DNA of 64,000 nt from CBDCZY01 sp965224745 (GCA_965224745.1 CBDCZY010000002.1:992001-1056000); one strand, 5' to 3'; positions 19,368 to 28,719 are shown, numbered from the stretch's first letter. Made by a program: numbers and translations. The notes: generated by a model from the letters alone, not told the origin.

Positions 19368-19661
19368 TTAGCGATGCGCGGTAACTTTTTCTTTATGTTT
19401 GATGATTTGACGATCAAGCTTATTCACTAGATTATCAATTGCGGCGTACATGTCTTCTTGTTCATCTTCAGCAAACAATTTTGCCCCGCTAATCTGAACC
19501 GTCGATTCAGCTTTTTTTCTCAGCTTCTCGACGGTGAGAATCACATGTACATCGGTAAAATTGTCAAAATGACGTTCAAGTTTTTCGAATTTTTGATTAA
19601 CATAGTTTCTTAATGAATCGGTAATTTCTAGGTGATGTCCAGTTATGCTAATTTGCATCAT
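19368..19661 (-). CDS. hpf: Ribosome hibernation promoting factor
   Basis: 97 residues, the short HPF/YhbH form without the dimerising C-terminal domain. Motifs: MQISITGHHLEITDSLRNYV, KFEKLERHFDNFTDVHVIL and DMYAAIDNLVNKLDRQIIKH. It binds the 30S subunit and promotes inactive 100S ribosomes in stationary phase. It lies directly downstream of rpoN, as in most gammaproteobacteria. Confidence 0.94.
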   Translation of the reverse strand: MMQISITGHHLEITDSLRNYVNQKFEKLERHFDNFTDVHVILTVEKLRKKAESTVQISGAKLFAEDEQEDMYAAIDNLVNKLDRQIIKHKEKVTAHR

Positions 19662-19697
19662 TACTCCTTCAAGTGTGGTTAAAACAAAATGAGCCCA

Positions 19698-21161
19698 TTA
19701 CAAGACTCTTTTTCTCTGACTAGAGGGTGGGATAGACATTGCTTCCCGGTATTTCGCAATTGTTCTGCGAGCTACATTAATACCTTTTTCAATTAATAAA
19801 TCTGATATTTTGCTATCGCTCAAGGGTTTTGATGGATTTTCTTGGTCGACCAATTCTTTAATAAATGCTCGAATGGCGGTTGCTGAGCACTCACCTCCTG
19901 ATGATGTTGAAACATGGCTGCTGAAAAAATATTTGAACTCAATAATACCATTAGGGGTATGCATGTATTTTTGAGTAGTTACCCTGGAAATGGTTGATTC
20001 GTGCAACTCGAGTTCTTCTGCGATATCTCTTAGAACCATTGGTTTCATAGCAATAGCACCATTTTCCAGAAAAGCGGTCTGTCTGGCAATAATTGATCGG
20101 GCAACGCGTAATAAAGTGTCATTTCTGCTTTGTAAGCTCTTAATAAACCAGCGTGCTTCTTGTAAATGATTTTTCATGTTTACATTGTCAGTGCTGCTGT
20201 CCGATCGTTTTATAAGATTTGAATAAGTTGGGTTAATACGTAATTTTGGCGAAATGTCTGAATTTAAACTGACAAACCATGTGCCTTCTTTTTTTGTCAC
20301 AAACACATCTGGTATAACATATTCAGAGGTAGTCGTTTGAATTTGGTTGCCTGGCCGTGGGTTAAGCGAACGAATTAATTCAATGACTTTTGATAACTTT
20401 TGTTCAGTAATGCCAAGCTTTCTAATTAATTTTGCTCTTTCTTGAGAAGCTAACAGGTGCAGATGTCTTGTGACTAGCTCGATTGCCATTTCTCTGTATG
20501 GGGTGGTCAACGGTTGTTGCCGTAATTGAATGAGTAAACAATCTTCAAGGTTGGCAGCACCTACGCCAGGTGGGTCAAAGCTTTGAATACGATGTAATAC
20601 TGCGACTACTTCATCGTTTTCCAGTTCTTCAAACTGGGTTTGTAGGCCTTGAAATATATCTTCTATTGGCGTCTTGAGATAACCCTCTTCATTGATCGCA
20701 TCAATGATAGCAGTCGCTATAGCAGCATCCCGATCAGAAAAATGCGTCATTTCCAGCTGCCATTGTAAATGGTCTGCCAATGAGTCAGTTTTACTTCGAT
20801 GGGAATCCATTTCTGGTTTTTCACCCATATTATCGGAACTAAGCGGAGTATTTTGATAAACATCATCCCAAGTCGAATCGATGGGTAGTTCTTCTGGCAT
20901 TTCAGTGTTGGAACCTTCGCTCGTTATTTCTTCAGAAGGGTTTTCTGAATTTTCTGATGGTCCAGGAGATACACTATTTTCTCCATCAGCCTGAGCAGGA
21001 GGATCATCATCGGCAGTCTCCAACATCATATTAGAATCTAAAGCTTGCTGAATTTCTTGTTGAAGATCGAGTGTCGATAATTGCAGCATTTTGATCGCCT
21101 GCTGCAATTGCGGCGTCATAGTTAAATGCTGTCCAAGGTTGAGCTGAATAGATTGTTTCAT
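19698..21161 (-). CDS. rpoN: RNA polymerase sigma-54 factor
   Basis: 487 residues. Region I is glutamine/leucine-rich (LGQHLTMTPQLQQAIKMLQL). Region II is an acidic linker rich in Glu, Ser and Pro (about residues 50-125). The core-binding domain and helix-turn-helix follow, with IAEELELHESTISRVTTQKY. The C-terminal RpoN box is ARRTIAKYREAM, recognising the -24 element. Sigma-54 needs enhancer-binding ATPases, and none is encoded in the window. Confidence 0.96.
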   Translation of the reverse strand: MKQSIQLNLGQHLTMTPQLQQAIKMLQLSTLDLQQEIQQALDSNMMLETADDDPPAQADGENSVSPGPSENSENPSEEITSEGSNTEMPEELPIDSTWDDVYQNTPLSSDNMGEKPEMDSHRSKTDSLADHLQWQLEMTHFSDRDAAIATAIIDAINEEGYLKTPIEDIFQGLQTQFEELENDEVVAVLHRIQSFDPPGVGAANLEDCLLIQLRQQPLTTPYREMAIELVTRHLHLLASQERAKLIRKLGITEQKLSKVIELIRSLNPRPGNQIQTTTSEYVIPDVFVTKKEGTWFVSLNSDISPKLRINPTYSNLIKRSDSSTDNVNMKNHLQEARWFIKSLQSRNDTLLRVARSIIARQTAFLENGAIAMKPMVLRDIAEELELHESTISRVTTQKYMHTPNGIIEFKYFFSSHVSTSSGGECSATAIRAFIKELVDQENPSKPLSDSKISDLLIEKGINVARRTIAKYREAMSIPPSSQRKRVL

Positions 21162-21209
21162 AGTGCTTTAGAAGGTCTATAAGTCATTTTAGCTCAATTA
21201 AAATACTGA

Positions 21210-21941
21210 CTACACATTTAAGTTGAATCGTTCGCCAAGAAAAACCTCTCGTACCTCTTTATTTTTAGCTAGTTCGCTCGGTTCGCCTTCAGCAAAGACT
21301 TTGCCTTCATTGACAATATATGCTCTATCACATATTTCTAGCGTTTCTCTAACATGGTGTTCAGTAATCAAAATACCAATGTTTCGTTCACGGAGTTGTT
21401 GAATAATTTGTTGTAAATCTATAATGGAAAGGAGGTCAACAGCAGCAAAAGGTTCGTCCAATAAGATAAATTTAGGTTTTGTGGCAATGGCACGTGCGAT
21501 TTCCAGCCGGCGCCTTTCACCACCCGAAAGCCCAATGGCTATTTGATTACGCAGATGTTCAATGCCGAATTCGGATAATAAATCATCAATTGACAATTCG
21601 ATTTGGTCAACAGATAAAGAAGAATCAATTTGTAGCACTGCTCGTAAATTATCGGCTACTGATAATTTCCTAAAAACAGATGGTTCTTGTGGTAGATAAC
21701 CTATGCCAAGTTTTGCCCTGGCATGCATTGGGTAATGCGTGATATTTTGTTGATCCAGTAAAATGTCACCACTATCTGCATTAATTAAGCCAACCATTAA
21801 ATAAAAGCTGGTTGTTTTGCCGGCTCCGTTACGACCCAACAAGCCAACAATTTCGCCGGTATTCACATGTAATGAAACATTCTTGACAATATGTCTTTTT
21901 TTGTAGGATTTGTTTAAAGCTTTAGCTGCTAAGCGAGACAT
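21210..21941 (-). CDS. lptB: LPS export ABC transporter ATP-binding protein LptB
   Basis: 243 residues. Walker A GLLGRNGAGKTT, Q-loop GYLPQEPSVFRKL, signature LSGGERRRLEIARAIA, Walker B FILLDEPFAAVD and the switch histidine in LITEHHVRETL are all present. LptB powers extraction of lipopolysaccharide from the inner membrane with LptF/G, which are not in the window. Its start codon overlaps the lptA stop by one base. Confidence 0.96.
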   Translation of the reverse strand: MSRLAAKALNKSYKKRHIVKNVSLHVNTGEIVGLLGRNGAGKTTSFYLMVGLINADSGDILLDQQNITHYPMHARAKLGIGYLPQEPSVFRKLSVADNLRAVLQIDSSLSVDQIELSIDDLLSEFGIEHLRNQIAIGLSGGERRRLEIARAIATKPKFILLDEPFAAVDLLSIIDLQQIIQQLRERNIGILITEHHVRETLEICDRAYIVNEGKVFAEGEPSELAKNKEVREVFLGERFNLNV

Positions 21942-22459
21942 TATTTTGTTTTGTTTTTTTCTTTTGGTTGCAGGATGACATGAACGCGTTTAGTATCCGT
22001 AGTTTTTTGGCCTGCTTTGACAACCGCGCTGCGGTAATCGTATTCTATTAGTTCACTAGAATATCTATTGTCACCTTGCCATACGACTGCTTGCTCGATT
22101 AGCCTGAGCAGTGCTTTTTCTGGATAATATTCAGCGGTTAGAGCTTCTCCATTGATATCCTCATTACCAGCTTCGGGTGTTTGTTTAAATTTTGCTGGTT
22201 TGCCGATTGCCAGTAACTTCTTGATTTTCCCTTGAGTAAAAAAAATGGTCAGTTGGTCGGAATTTAAACTCATACTGCCTTGCGAAACTTGAACATTTCC
22301 AGAATAAATACTTCGACCTTTACTTTCGTCAAAGATAGCGCTGTTGGACTCTATATTTATAGGTTGCTCAGAATCACTTTTTAGAGCAAAAACTGGAGTT
22401 GATAGTGAAAGCAATAGCAACAATGAAAGCCAACCAAACCCGATTTCATGATGGTACAT
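21941..22459 (-). CDS. lptA: LPS transport periplasmic protein LptA
   Basis: 172 residues with a signal peptide (hydrophobic LLLLLSLSTPVFA). The OstA/LptA jelly-roll pattern is seen in PINIESNSAIFDESKGRSIY, GNVQVSQGSMSLNSDQLTIF and ALTAEYYPEKALL. LptA forms the periplasmic bridge for lipopolysaccharide. The gene overlaps lptC by 14 bases and touches lptB, so the three are one transcription unit. Confidence 0.93.
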   Translation of the reverse strand: MYHHEIGFGWLSLLLLLSLSTPVFALKSDSEQPINIESNSAIFDESKGRSIYSGNVQVSQGSMSLNSDQLTIFFTQGKIKKLLAIGKPAKFKQTPEAGNEDINGEALTAEYYPEKALLRLIEQAVVWQGDNRYSSELIEYDYRSAVVKAGQKTTDTKRVHVILQPKEKNKTK

Positions 22460-23006
22460 AATACCCTTTAACCTTGGATTTTAATTTGATGATGATTGGA
22501 GATTTAAAGATGATTTCTGCGCCTTTTCCGGAAGACCAGTGTGGGGTACTTTGCATCAATATATTTTCGTTGGTTTCGAGATAATTCAACTCGGGTTTAA
22601 CCAAGGCATTGGAAGTTTTAACATGTATTTCTTGGGTAGTTTGGAAAGAGGGTCGATCAATATAAACGGCGTCGTTCAAGTGCAAGCTTTTTCGATCAGC
22701 CGATAACAGTCCACTGTCCGCTTTGACCACCCAGGCGGGTTGATTTGGAACAAAAAAAGTCATGACCGGGTTTTGCATGGTCGTTGTTGCATCGTCATTG
22801 AAGTGTTCAATCAGATCTGCTGTGATTTCTTGCTTAGGCAGACCGTTCTCAGCCAACTCCGTTTTTTTATACTTTTTACTGAAATAGTTTGGAATATGGG
22901 TGGTTTGACTAATTACCACGCCTTTTTCTTGAGACAGTATTTCAGCCAACCACCAAGTGAATAAGGCCGTGGCCCCTAACAAACAATAGATTAAAAGCCA
23001 ACGCAT
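22446..23006 (-). CDS. lptC: LPS export protein LptC
   Basis: 186 residues. One N-terminal membrane anchor (LLIYCLLGATALFTWWLAEI) precedes a periplasmic LptC domain with LPKQEITADLIEHFNDDATT and VVKADSGLLSADRKSLHLN. It hands lipopolysaccharide from LptBFG to LptA. The position between kdsC and lptA is the standard order. Confidence 0.92.
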   Translation of the reverse strand: MRWLLIYCLLGATALFTWWLAEILSQEKGVVISQTTHIPNYFSKKYKKTELAENGLPKQEITADLIEHFNDDATTTMQNPVMTFFVPNQPAWVVKADSGLLSADRKSLHLNDAVYIDRPSFQTTQEIHVKTSNALVKPELNYLETNENILMQSTPHWSSGKGAEIIFKSPIIIKLKSKVKGYYVPS

Positions 23007-23018
23007 TAAAATAGCCTG

Positions 23019-23552
23019 TTACAAGTAGTGATCAATGGTTTTTTCCAAGTTGTTTTGAGTCTCCAAAAGCAGATCACAGACTTCTCTGACAGCGCCGCAG
23101 CCTCCTTTAAGTTGCGTACACCAGTCAGCATGTTGTTTTACTGCAAAATGGGCGTCTTGTACCGCAATTGCAAGCCCCACCTTTGACATGACGACCAGGT
23201 CGGGCAAATCATCTCCAACAAACGCTACGTTTTCAGGGTTAACTTTAACCTTTATGAGCAGCTTTTCGAGCGCGGCGCCTTTATCTCGTTGACCCTGGAA
23301 AATAAATTCTATACCGAGACTTTGCATACGCTTCGTGACAGTTTTAGAGTCTCTTCCGGAAATAACAGCAACTTCAATGCCATTTTGTAGCAGTAATTTG
23401 ATGCCTAAGCCGTCTTTCGCATTGAAAGCTTTATACTCTTTACCTTTTTCATCAAAAATCAAACGACCATCTGTCATGACGCCATCCACATCAAAAATGG
23501 CCAGTTCAATGATCTTTGCCTTCGCTATAACCGTTTCTTGATTCGTGAGCAT
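23019..23552 (-). CDS. kdsC: 3-deoxy-D-manno-octulosonate 8-phosphate phosphatase
   Basis: 177 residues, HAD-superfamily C0 type. The nucleophile motif is FDVDGVMTDG, motif II lies in VAVISGRDSKTV, and motif IV is FVGDDLPDLVVM. It removes phosphate from Kdo-8-P in the inner-core Kdo pathway. It follows kdsD after 3 bases. Confidence 0.94.
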   Translation of the reverse strand: MLTNQETVIAKAKIIELAIFDVDGVMTDGRLIFDEKGKEYKAFNAKDGLGIKLLLQNGIEVAVISGRDSKTVTKRMQSLGIEFIFQGQRDKGAALEKLLIKVKVNPENVAFVGDDLPDLVVMSKVGLAIAVQDAHFAVKQHADWCTQLKGGCGAVREVCDLLLETQNNLEKTIDHYL

Positions 23553-23555
23553 GCT

Positions 23556-24539
23556 TTAAGCTATTCCTGAACGAATTAAGTCGTGCATGTTGATAGCGCC
23601 GATAGCATTATGTTCATCGTTGATCACTATGAGCGCATTTATTTTCTTTTGTTCCATTATTTTGATGGCTTCAGCAGCTAAAATATTTTCGTGAATGACG
23701 GTGCAGTTGGTCGTCATAACATCGCAAATGGGGGTTTTATACAAATCGAAATCGTTTTTTAACATGCGTCTTAAATCACCATCGGTAAAAATACCGATGA
23801 CTTGATCGTCCGAGTTGACAACCGCAGTCATTCCGAGTTTTTTTTGAGTCATTTCTAATAATGCTTTGCTGATGACGTCGGTTTCATAAACAAAAGGTAT
23901 TTCTGAGCCAGTATGCATTATATCGTTGACTCGCAGTAATAAGCGCTTACCGAGGCTTCCTCCTGGATGAGATAATGCGAAGTCGTCTTTTGTAAAACCT
24001 CTGGATTGCAACAGGGACACTGCCAGAGCATCGCCCATGGCGAGTGCTGCCGTGGTACTGGAGGTTGGCGCAAGGCCTAAAGGGCAGGCCTCTTGTTCAA
24101 CGCTAAGGTCTAGATGAACCGAAGCCAGTTTAGCGAGTGAGGAAGTAATCTTGCCTGTCATTGCGATTAATGGCACATCAAGTCGCTTGATAATGGGTAA
24201 AATGGTTAGCACTTCGTTCGTTTCGCCGGAGTTGGATAATACCAATACTACATCACTGGGAGTAATCATACCCAGATCCCCGTGGCTCGCTTCGCCCGGG
24301 TGGACAAAGAAGGCAGGGGTTCCTGTGCTTGCTAGGGTAGCGGCTATTTTGCTGGCGATATGTCCCGACTTTCCCATGCCCGTGACGATTATCCGACCCT
24401 TACAGTTCAACATGAGCCGACATGCCTGGACAAAGCATTGGTTGATCCTGGTGTGCAGAGCCATAACAGCTTTACCCTCTATTTCAATGACGGCCTTGCC
24501 TAATGCAAGGAGTTGTTGATCCGAAGAAATTTTTGTCAT
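23556..24539 (-). CDS. kdsD: D-arabinose-5-phosphate isomerase (KdsD/KpsF)
   Basis: 327 residues. The SIS domain carries GRIIVTGMGKSGHIASKIAA, FVHPGEASHGDLGMI and LSNSGETNEV, and is followed by two CBS domains (DIMHTGSEIPFV, VIGIFTDGDLRRML, NALIVINDEHNAIGAINMHD). It converts ribulose-5-phosphate to arabinose-5-phosphate for Kdo synthesis. The operon context (antiporter gene upstream, kdsC downstream) supports the lipopolysaccharide paralogue over a capsule KpsF. Confidence 0.94.
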   Translation of the reverse strand: MTKISSDQQLLALGKAVIEIEGKAVMALHTRINQCFVQACRLMLNCKGRIIVTGMGKSGHIASKIAATLASTGTPAFFVHPGEASHGDLGMITPSDVVLVLSNSGETNEVLTILPIIKRLDVPLIAMTGKITSSLAKLASVHLDLSVEQEACPLGLAPTSSTTAALAMGDALAVSLLQSRGFTKDDFALSHPGGSLGKRLLLRVNDIMHTGSEIPFVYETDVISKALLEMTQKKLGMTAVVNSDDQVIGIFTDGDLRRMLKNDFDLYKTPICDVMTTNCTVIHENILAAEAIKIMEQKKINALIVINDEHNAIGAINMHDLIRSGIA

Positions 24540-24555
24540 AGCGCTTGAGGCTTAA

Positions 24556-25581
24556 CTAATTTTGTAAGACCAGCCAGCCATAAAGTAAATAGGCTGATAG
24601 CAACAAACCACCTTCAAAACGAGATATCTTGCCGCTTTGCAAAAAGCCGGAAGCAAAATAAAAGACCACCAAAGTAAAACCTAGCATGACCGGGAAGTCG
24701 CGTGAGACAAGACTTGGATCGAGTGAGCCGGGCGAAATAATCCCAGGAATAGCATAGACGATCAACAAATTGTACATGTTGGAACCAATAACATTGCCCA
24801 CCGCTAAATCGTCTTCTTGTTTTAGCACGCTTGTAATGGAGGCAGCAAGTTCGGGCAAACTAGTACCGAGAGCAATTATAGTCAATCCAATAATCAAATC
24901 GCTAAGGCCAAAATATTGTGCAATGTTGACGGCTGACCAGATAAGCAATCGTGAACTTAGCAACAAAGTAATGAGACCAATAATAAACCATGTCCAGGCT
25001 AAGTTTAGCGCTATGGGCTGTGGTAATTCTTCTGTAAGTTCAGCTGTTAAAATATCTTCACTCTCGGTTGATGACAGTGACTTTATTAGCCATAGCGTGA
25101 AAGCGGCCGCACCCACTAGCATTATGGTACCGCTTAGTTTGCCGTGATAGCCAAATAAAGCCAGTAAATAGACGAGGAAAGAAGCACCCAATAAAATCGG
25201 CAACTCTCTTTTTAAAACGCCTGAATGAACTGAAATAGCTTTTATCAGCGCAGTAAATCCCAGTATTAGTCCCAAATTGGCGATATTAGAGCCTATCGCA
25301 TTACCCATCGCAATACCTTGGTTGCCCTCAATTGCTGCCATCGTTGACACGAAGATTTCTGGTGCGGAAGTCCCCAATCCCACGATGGTTAATCCTATGA
25401 CCAACGGTGATACTCCCAAGTTTTTAGCAATTGACGAAGCGCCAAGAACCAACCGATCGGCCGAAACAACGAGGAGAAAAAAGCCAAGAATTAAGCTTAT
25501 GGAAAATAAAAACACAGAGAACAAAAATTTACTCCATTGATTTATTTGTTGACCTAGAAATGTAGCTGTTTCATAAACCAT
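24556..25581 (-). CDS. yrbG: CaCA-family calcium/sodium antiporter (YrbG-like)
   Basis: 341 residues with about ten membrane segments and the internal duplication of the family. The first half has GLGTSAPEIFVSTMAAIEGN and GNAIGSNIANLGL, the second has ALGTSLPELAASITSVLK and GNVIGSNMYNLL. These alpha repeats hold the ion-binding acidic residues. It is the first gene of the Kdo/LPS/rpoN cluster, as in E. coli. Its transported ions here are inferred from the family only. Confidence 0.9.
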   Translation of the reverse strand: MVYETATFLGQQINQWSKFLFSVFLFSISLILGFFLLVVSADRLVLGASSIAKNLGVSPLVIGLTIVGLGTSAPEIFVSTMAAIEGNQGIAMGNAIGSNIANLGLILGFTALIKAISVHSGVLKRELPILLGASFLVYLLALFGYHGKLSGTIMLVGAAAFTLWLIKSLSSTESEDILTAELTEELPQPIALNLAWTWFIIGLITLLLSSRLLIWSAVNIAQYFGLSDLIIGLTIIALGTSLPELAASITSVLKQEDDLAVGNVIGSNMYNLLIVYAIPGIISPGSLDPSLVSRDFPVMLGFTLVVFYFASGFLQSGKISRFEGGLLLSAYLLYGWLVLQN

Positions 25582-25680
25582 GACAACTGATGGATAAAAA
25601 CACTACCTCTGGATATTTAAATAACAGGGGGTTAGATTCATCCGCCGTGACAAAGTAGAAAATTTTCCCTGTTTAATATA

Positions 25681-25711
25681 ATAAAGGCTCAGCCAACAGC
25701 TAAGCCTTTAT
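25681..25711. terminator. Strong hairpin between the LPS operon and the TviB-like gene
   Basis: ATAAAGGCT-C-AGC pairs with GCT-A-AGCCTTTAT around a five-base loop, a 12-bp stem with one internal mismatch. No long T-run follows on either strand, so it could be a terminator for a vanished upstream gene or part of the adjacent tRNA-like remnant. Confidence 0.4.
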
Positions 25712-25723
25712 GTCTTATAGTTT

Positions 25724-25772
25724 TGGAGCTAGTGGGAGGGTTAGAACCCGCAGCAGGCTGATTGCAAAACCT
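25724..25772 (-). pseudogene. Degenerate tRNA 3' half, tRNA-Cys-like
   Basis: On the minus strand this reads like the 3' half of a tRNA: an anticodon-loop-like TTGCAAT, a T-arm GCGGGTTCTAACCCTCC (GTTCNANCC core), an acceptor strand CACTAGC, a T at the discriminator position and CCA. GCA plus U73 would fit cysteine. The anticodon stem does not pair and no matching 5' half was found within 80 bases, so it is a remnant or an old attachment-site scar, not a working tRNA. The rest of the gap 25582-26292 shows no convincing gene. Confidence 0.4.
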
Positions 25773-26292
25773 TATGGATATTAGTGGTTAAAATATCTTC
25801 TTTATACATTTCAATGTCTTGAATCTCTGCTAAATTTGAGAATAGAACCCGTTAGCACGTTTTTGAAACAGTATAGCAGCCTGTTTGCCCTATAAGTAAC
25901 AGCACTAATCTACCAATTAACGGAGCTAATGATAAAGCAATCAACCCAATTATCCAAAAGTATTTCAGGTACTCTTTGAGATTCATATAAATTATATGAC
26001 CAAATTGAATCTAAGTGATCGAGCATGTAATATTAATCTTCCAATAGAAAAATCCCTCGCTAGTGGAGTTGCATTGGGAGAAGAAAAGGGAATGAATAAA
26101 TTCAAACATGTAAGGAAGTTGGTAGTTCAATCTGAACGGCTAGATGCTTTTTCCGTTCGACCAGTGCTTGCAGAAGGGCGAATGGAAATATGCAAAGCCT
26201 TGACTTTATAACGTCCATGCTTCGAAAAGCTTAGCCCGCCGGCTTAACTTAATGACAGTGATGTAAATGAACTTGACCAAAAGGAAAAATTG

Positions 26293-27552
26293 ATGAAACT
26301 AGCGATTCTAGGACTTGGATATGTCGGATTACCACTCGCCGTAGAATTTGCCAAACAATACCCCACCATCGGTTTTGATATTGCCTCCAGCCGTATTGAC
26401 GAATTGCGAAAAGGTTATGACAGAACCCTCGAAATTGAAGACCGCGACTTAACCGAAGTTATTACTCAGCATAGTCTATCTTTTACTGACAAGCTAGACG
26501 ATATCAAAGACTGTACTATCTACATCGTTACTGTACCGACCCCCATCGATAAACATAAACGACCGGATTTAACCCCACTGCTAAAAGCCAGTGAAACGGT
26601 CGGCAAAGTGCTGAAAAAAAATGATATTGTTATCTACGAATCGACTGTCTATCCTGGAGCCACCGAAGAAGATTGTGTGCCGATGCTGGAACAATTCAGT
26701 GGCCTCAAATTTAATCAAGACTTTTATTGCGGCTACTCTCCGGAACGCATCAACCCGGGCGATAAACAGCATACTGTCACTTCCATATTAAAAGTTACAG
26801 CGGGCTCAACGCCGGAAATAGCGAAAAAAGTGGATGAGCTTTACGGCAGTATCATTACCGCTGGCACCTATCCTGCTGAATCGATCAAAGTAGCGGAGGC
26901 TGCAAAAGTCATCGAAAATGCACAAAGGGATATAAACATAGCATTTATAAACGAGTTGGCGATTATTTTTAACAAAATGGGCATTGATACCGAAGCGGTA
27001 TTGCAAGCGGCTGGCACTAAATGGAATTTTCTAACGTTTCGACCGGGTCTCGTAGGTGGTCATTGCATAGGAGTAGACCCCTATTATTTAACCCATAAAG
27101 CTAAAGAAATAGGTTATCACCCGGAAGTGATTTTGGCCGGCCGTCGCCTAAATGACAATATGGGCATGTATGTAGCCAACAGAATCATCAAACTGATGAT
27201 AAAAAAGGGGCAGAAAATTGAAGGCTCTAAAGTTCTGGTACTGGGAATTACTTTTAAAGAAAACTGCCCCGACATTCGTAATTCCAGGGTAATCGATGTG
27301 ATTCGAGAACTTAGCGAATTTGGCTGTCGGGTCGATGTGCATGATCCCTGGGCCGATGTCGAAGAAGTTATGCAAGAATACGACATTCAATTGCTACCAA
27401 AATTGGACATGAATACTACAAATTATCAAGCTGTGGTTATGGCAGTAGCCCATGAAAAATATGAAAACCTGCCGCTAGAGCGACACAAGAATCAAGTGGT
27501 TTTTGATATCAAATCATTTTTGCCCGCTGAATCAGTCGACGAAAGACTATGA
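26293..27552 (+). CDS. UDP-N-acetyl-hexosamine 6-dehydrogenase, TviB/VipA-like
   Basis: 419 residues from the ATG at 26293, preceded by AAGGA. An in-frame TTG one codon earlier is less likely. Rossmann motif LAILGLGYVGLPLAVEFAK; catalytic segment GGHCIGVDPYYLTHKAKEIG with the active Cys; C-terminal domain VLVLGITFKENCPDIRNSRV. The N-terminal string YDRTLEIEDRDL is typical of TviB/WbpO-type enzymes that oxidise UDP-GlcNAc or UDP-GalNAc to the uronic acid. It overlaps the epimerase gene by four bases (ATGA), so the pair acts in one pathway to amino-uronic acid sugars for surface polysaccharide. Confidence 0.9.
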   Translation: MKLAILGLGYVGLPLAVEFAKQYPTIGFDIASSRIDELRKGYDRTLEIEDRDLTEVITQHSLSFTDKLDDIKDCTIYIVTVPTPIDKHKRPDLTPLLKASETVGKVLKKNDIVIYESTVYPGATEEDCVPMLEQFSGLKFNQDFYCGYSPERINPGDKQHTVTSILKVTAGSTPEIAKKVDELYGSIITAGTYPAESIKVAEAAKVIENAQRDINIAFINELAIIFNKMGIDTEAVLQAAGTKWNFLTFRPGLVGGHCIGVDPYYLTHKAKEIGYHPEVILAGRRLNDNMGMYVANRIIKLMIKKGQKIEGSKVLVLGITFKENCPDIRNSRVIDVIRELSEFGCRVDVHDPWADVEEVMQEYDIQLLPKLDMNTTNYQAVVMAVAHEKYENLPLERHKNQVVFDIKSFLPAESVDERL

Positions 27553-28583
27553 TGCCTTCTGCCTTTGAAACGTTAGTAGAGCAGCTCAAAACCCAGCAAA
27601 AGACGTGGTTAATTACTGGTGCAGCCGGTTTCATTGGTTCTAATCTGACTGAATTCCTGTTGGCGCATCACCAAAAAGTAGTCGGCCTTGATAACTTTGC
27701 TACCGGTTACCAACACAATATAGAGGATGTACTTGTGTCCGTTGGCGATCAAGCTGCAAAGAATTTTGTTTTGATAGAAGGCGATATAGCCGACTTAGAT
27801 ACTTGTCAACAAGCATGTGACGGCGTTGATATTATTCTGCACCAAGCCGCATTAGGGTCGGTTCCTCGCTCAATTGCCGATCCTGTTGCCTCTAACCGTT
27901 CTAATGTCACCGGTTTTTTAAATATGCTGACAACGGCTAAAGAGAGCGGCATTAAGCGTTTTGTCTATGCCAGTTCTAGTTCTGTGTACGGTGACTCTAA
28001 AGAATTGCCCAAAGTAGAAGAGAGAACAGGTAACCTGCTGTCGCCTTATGCGGTAACGAAAATGAACAATGAACTTTATGCGGGTGTTTTTGCAAAAACC
28101 TACGACATGGAAACCGTCGGTCTACGTTACTTCAACGTTTTTGGTCGACGCCAGAACCCTGATGGTGCATATGCTGCGGTGATTCCTAAATGGGTTGGCT
28201 CGTTACTCAAAGACGAATCTGTCTTTATAAATGGTGATGGCGAAACCAGCCGCGATTTTACCTATATCGACAACGTTATCCAAATGAACTTGCTGGCAGG
28301 AACCACCAACAATGCAAAATCATTTGGTGAAGCTTTTAATGTCGCTGTCGGCGGCAGAAACACCTTAAATGAACTGTATGCGCTGATTAACCATGAGCTT
28401 AAAAATCATAAACAAGGATTTCAGCAACAACCGGTCATTTACCGTGACTTCAGAGCAGGTGACATTCGCCATTCCAATGCCAACATCGCAAAAGCACAAA
28501 AGCTTGTGGGCTATGCGCCGACACATGATATTAATCAGGGGATGGCCGAGGCGATAGAATGGTATATCGAAAAATTAAGTTAA
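27549..28583 (+). CDS. UDP-N-acetylglucosamine 4-epimerase, TviC/WbpP-like
   Basis: 344 residues. Extended SDR fold: WLITGAAGFIGSNLTEFLL, LDNFATGYQHNI, catalytic YASSSSVYGDS and SPYAVTKMNNELYA (Tyr-x3-Lys), GLRYFNVFGRRQNPDGAYAA and NGDGETSRDFTYIDNV. The extended N-terminus before the Rossmann fold is characteristic of WbpP/TviC. It interconverts UDP-GlcNAc and UDP-GalNAc or their uronic acids. ATGA overlap with the dehydrogenase gene indicates coupling. Confidence 0.9.
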   Translation: MMPSAFETLVEQLKTQQKTWLITGAAGFIGSNLTEFLLAHHQKVVGLDNFATGYQHNIEDVLVSVGDQAAKNFVLIEGDIADLDTCQQACDGVDIILHQAALGSVPRSIADPVASNRSNVTGFLNMLTTAKESGIKRFVYASSSSVYGDSKELPKVEERTGNLLSPYAVTKMNNELYAGVFAKTYDMETVGLRYFNVFGRRQNPDGAYAAVIPKWVGSLLKDESVFINGDGETSRDFTYIDNVIQMNLLAGTTNNAKSFGEAFNVAVGGRNTLNELYALINHELKNHKQGFQQQPVIYRDFRAGDIRHSNANIAKAQKLVGYAPTHDINQGMAEAIEWYIEKLS

Positions 28584-28660
28584 GGTACGTTTGATGAATG
28601 GGATTAATGAGAGTAAACAGGAACAATGCTTGAGTTGAAAACTTTTGCGTCTGAGGAGAG

Positions 28661-28706
28661 TAACTGGTTCAATTGTTTAAATTTTCTCGCCCAATCGAAC
28701 CAGTTA
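28661..28706. terminator. Bidirectional hairpin between convergent genes
   Basis: TAACTGGTTC (28661-28670) pairs exactly with GAACCAGTTA (28697-28706), extended inward by ATTG/CAAT with one unpaired base. The loop region is AT-rich. It sits between the convergent epimerase gene and the small secreted-protein gene, the usual place for a shared terminator. Confidence 0.6.
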
Positions 28707-28719
28707 AGATTCCTTAAGA

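Noticed and set aside
25649..25660. Third copy of the 12-bp-ended repeat family (TGACAAAGTAG)
   Set aside because: Only the 11-base end matches; no interior homology follows on either side.
25724..25800. Functional tRNA gene on the minus strand
   Set aside because: The anticodon stem does not pair and no 5' acceptor or D-arm was found.
25996..26211. 71-codon open frame upstream of the TviB-like gene
   Set aside because: No ribosome-binding site, no family resemblance, and composition like intergenic sequence.
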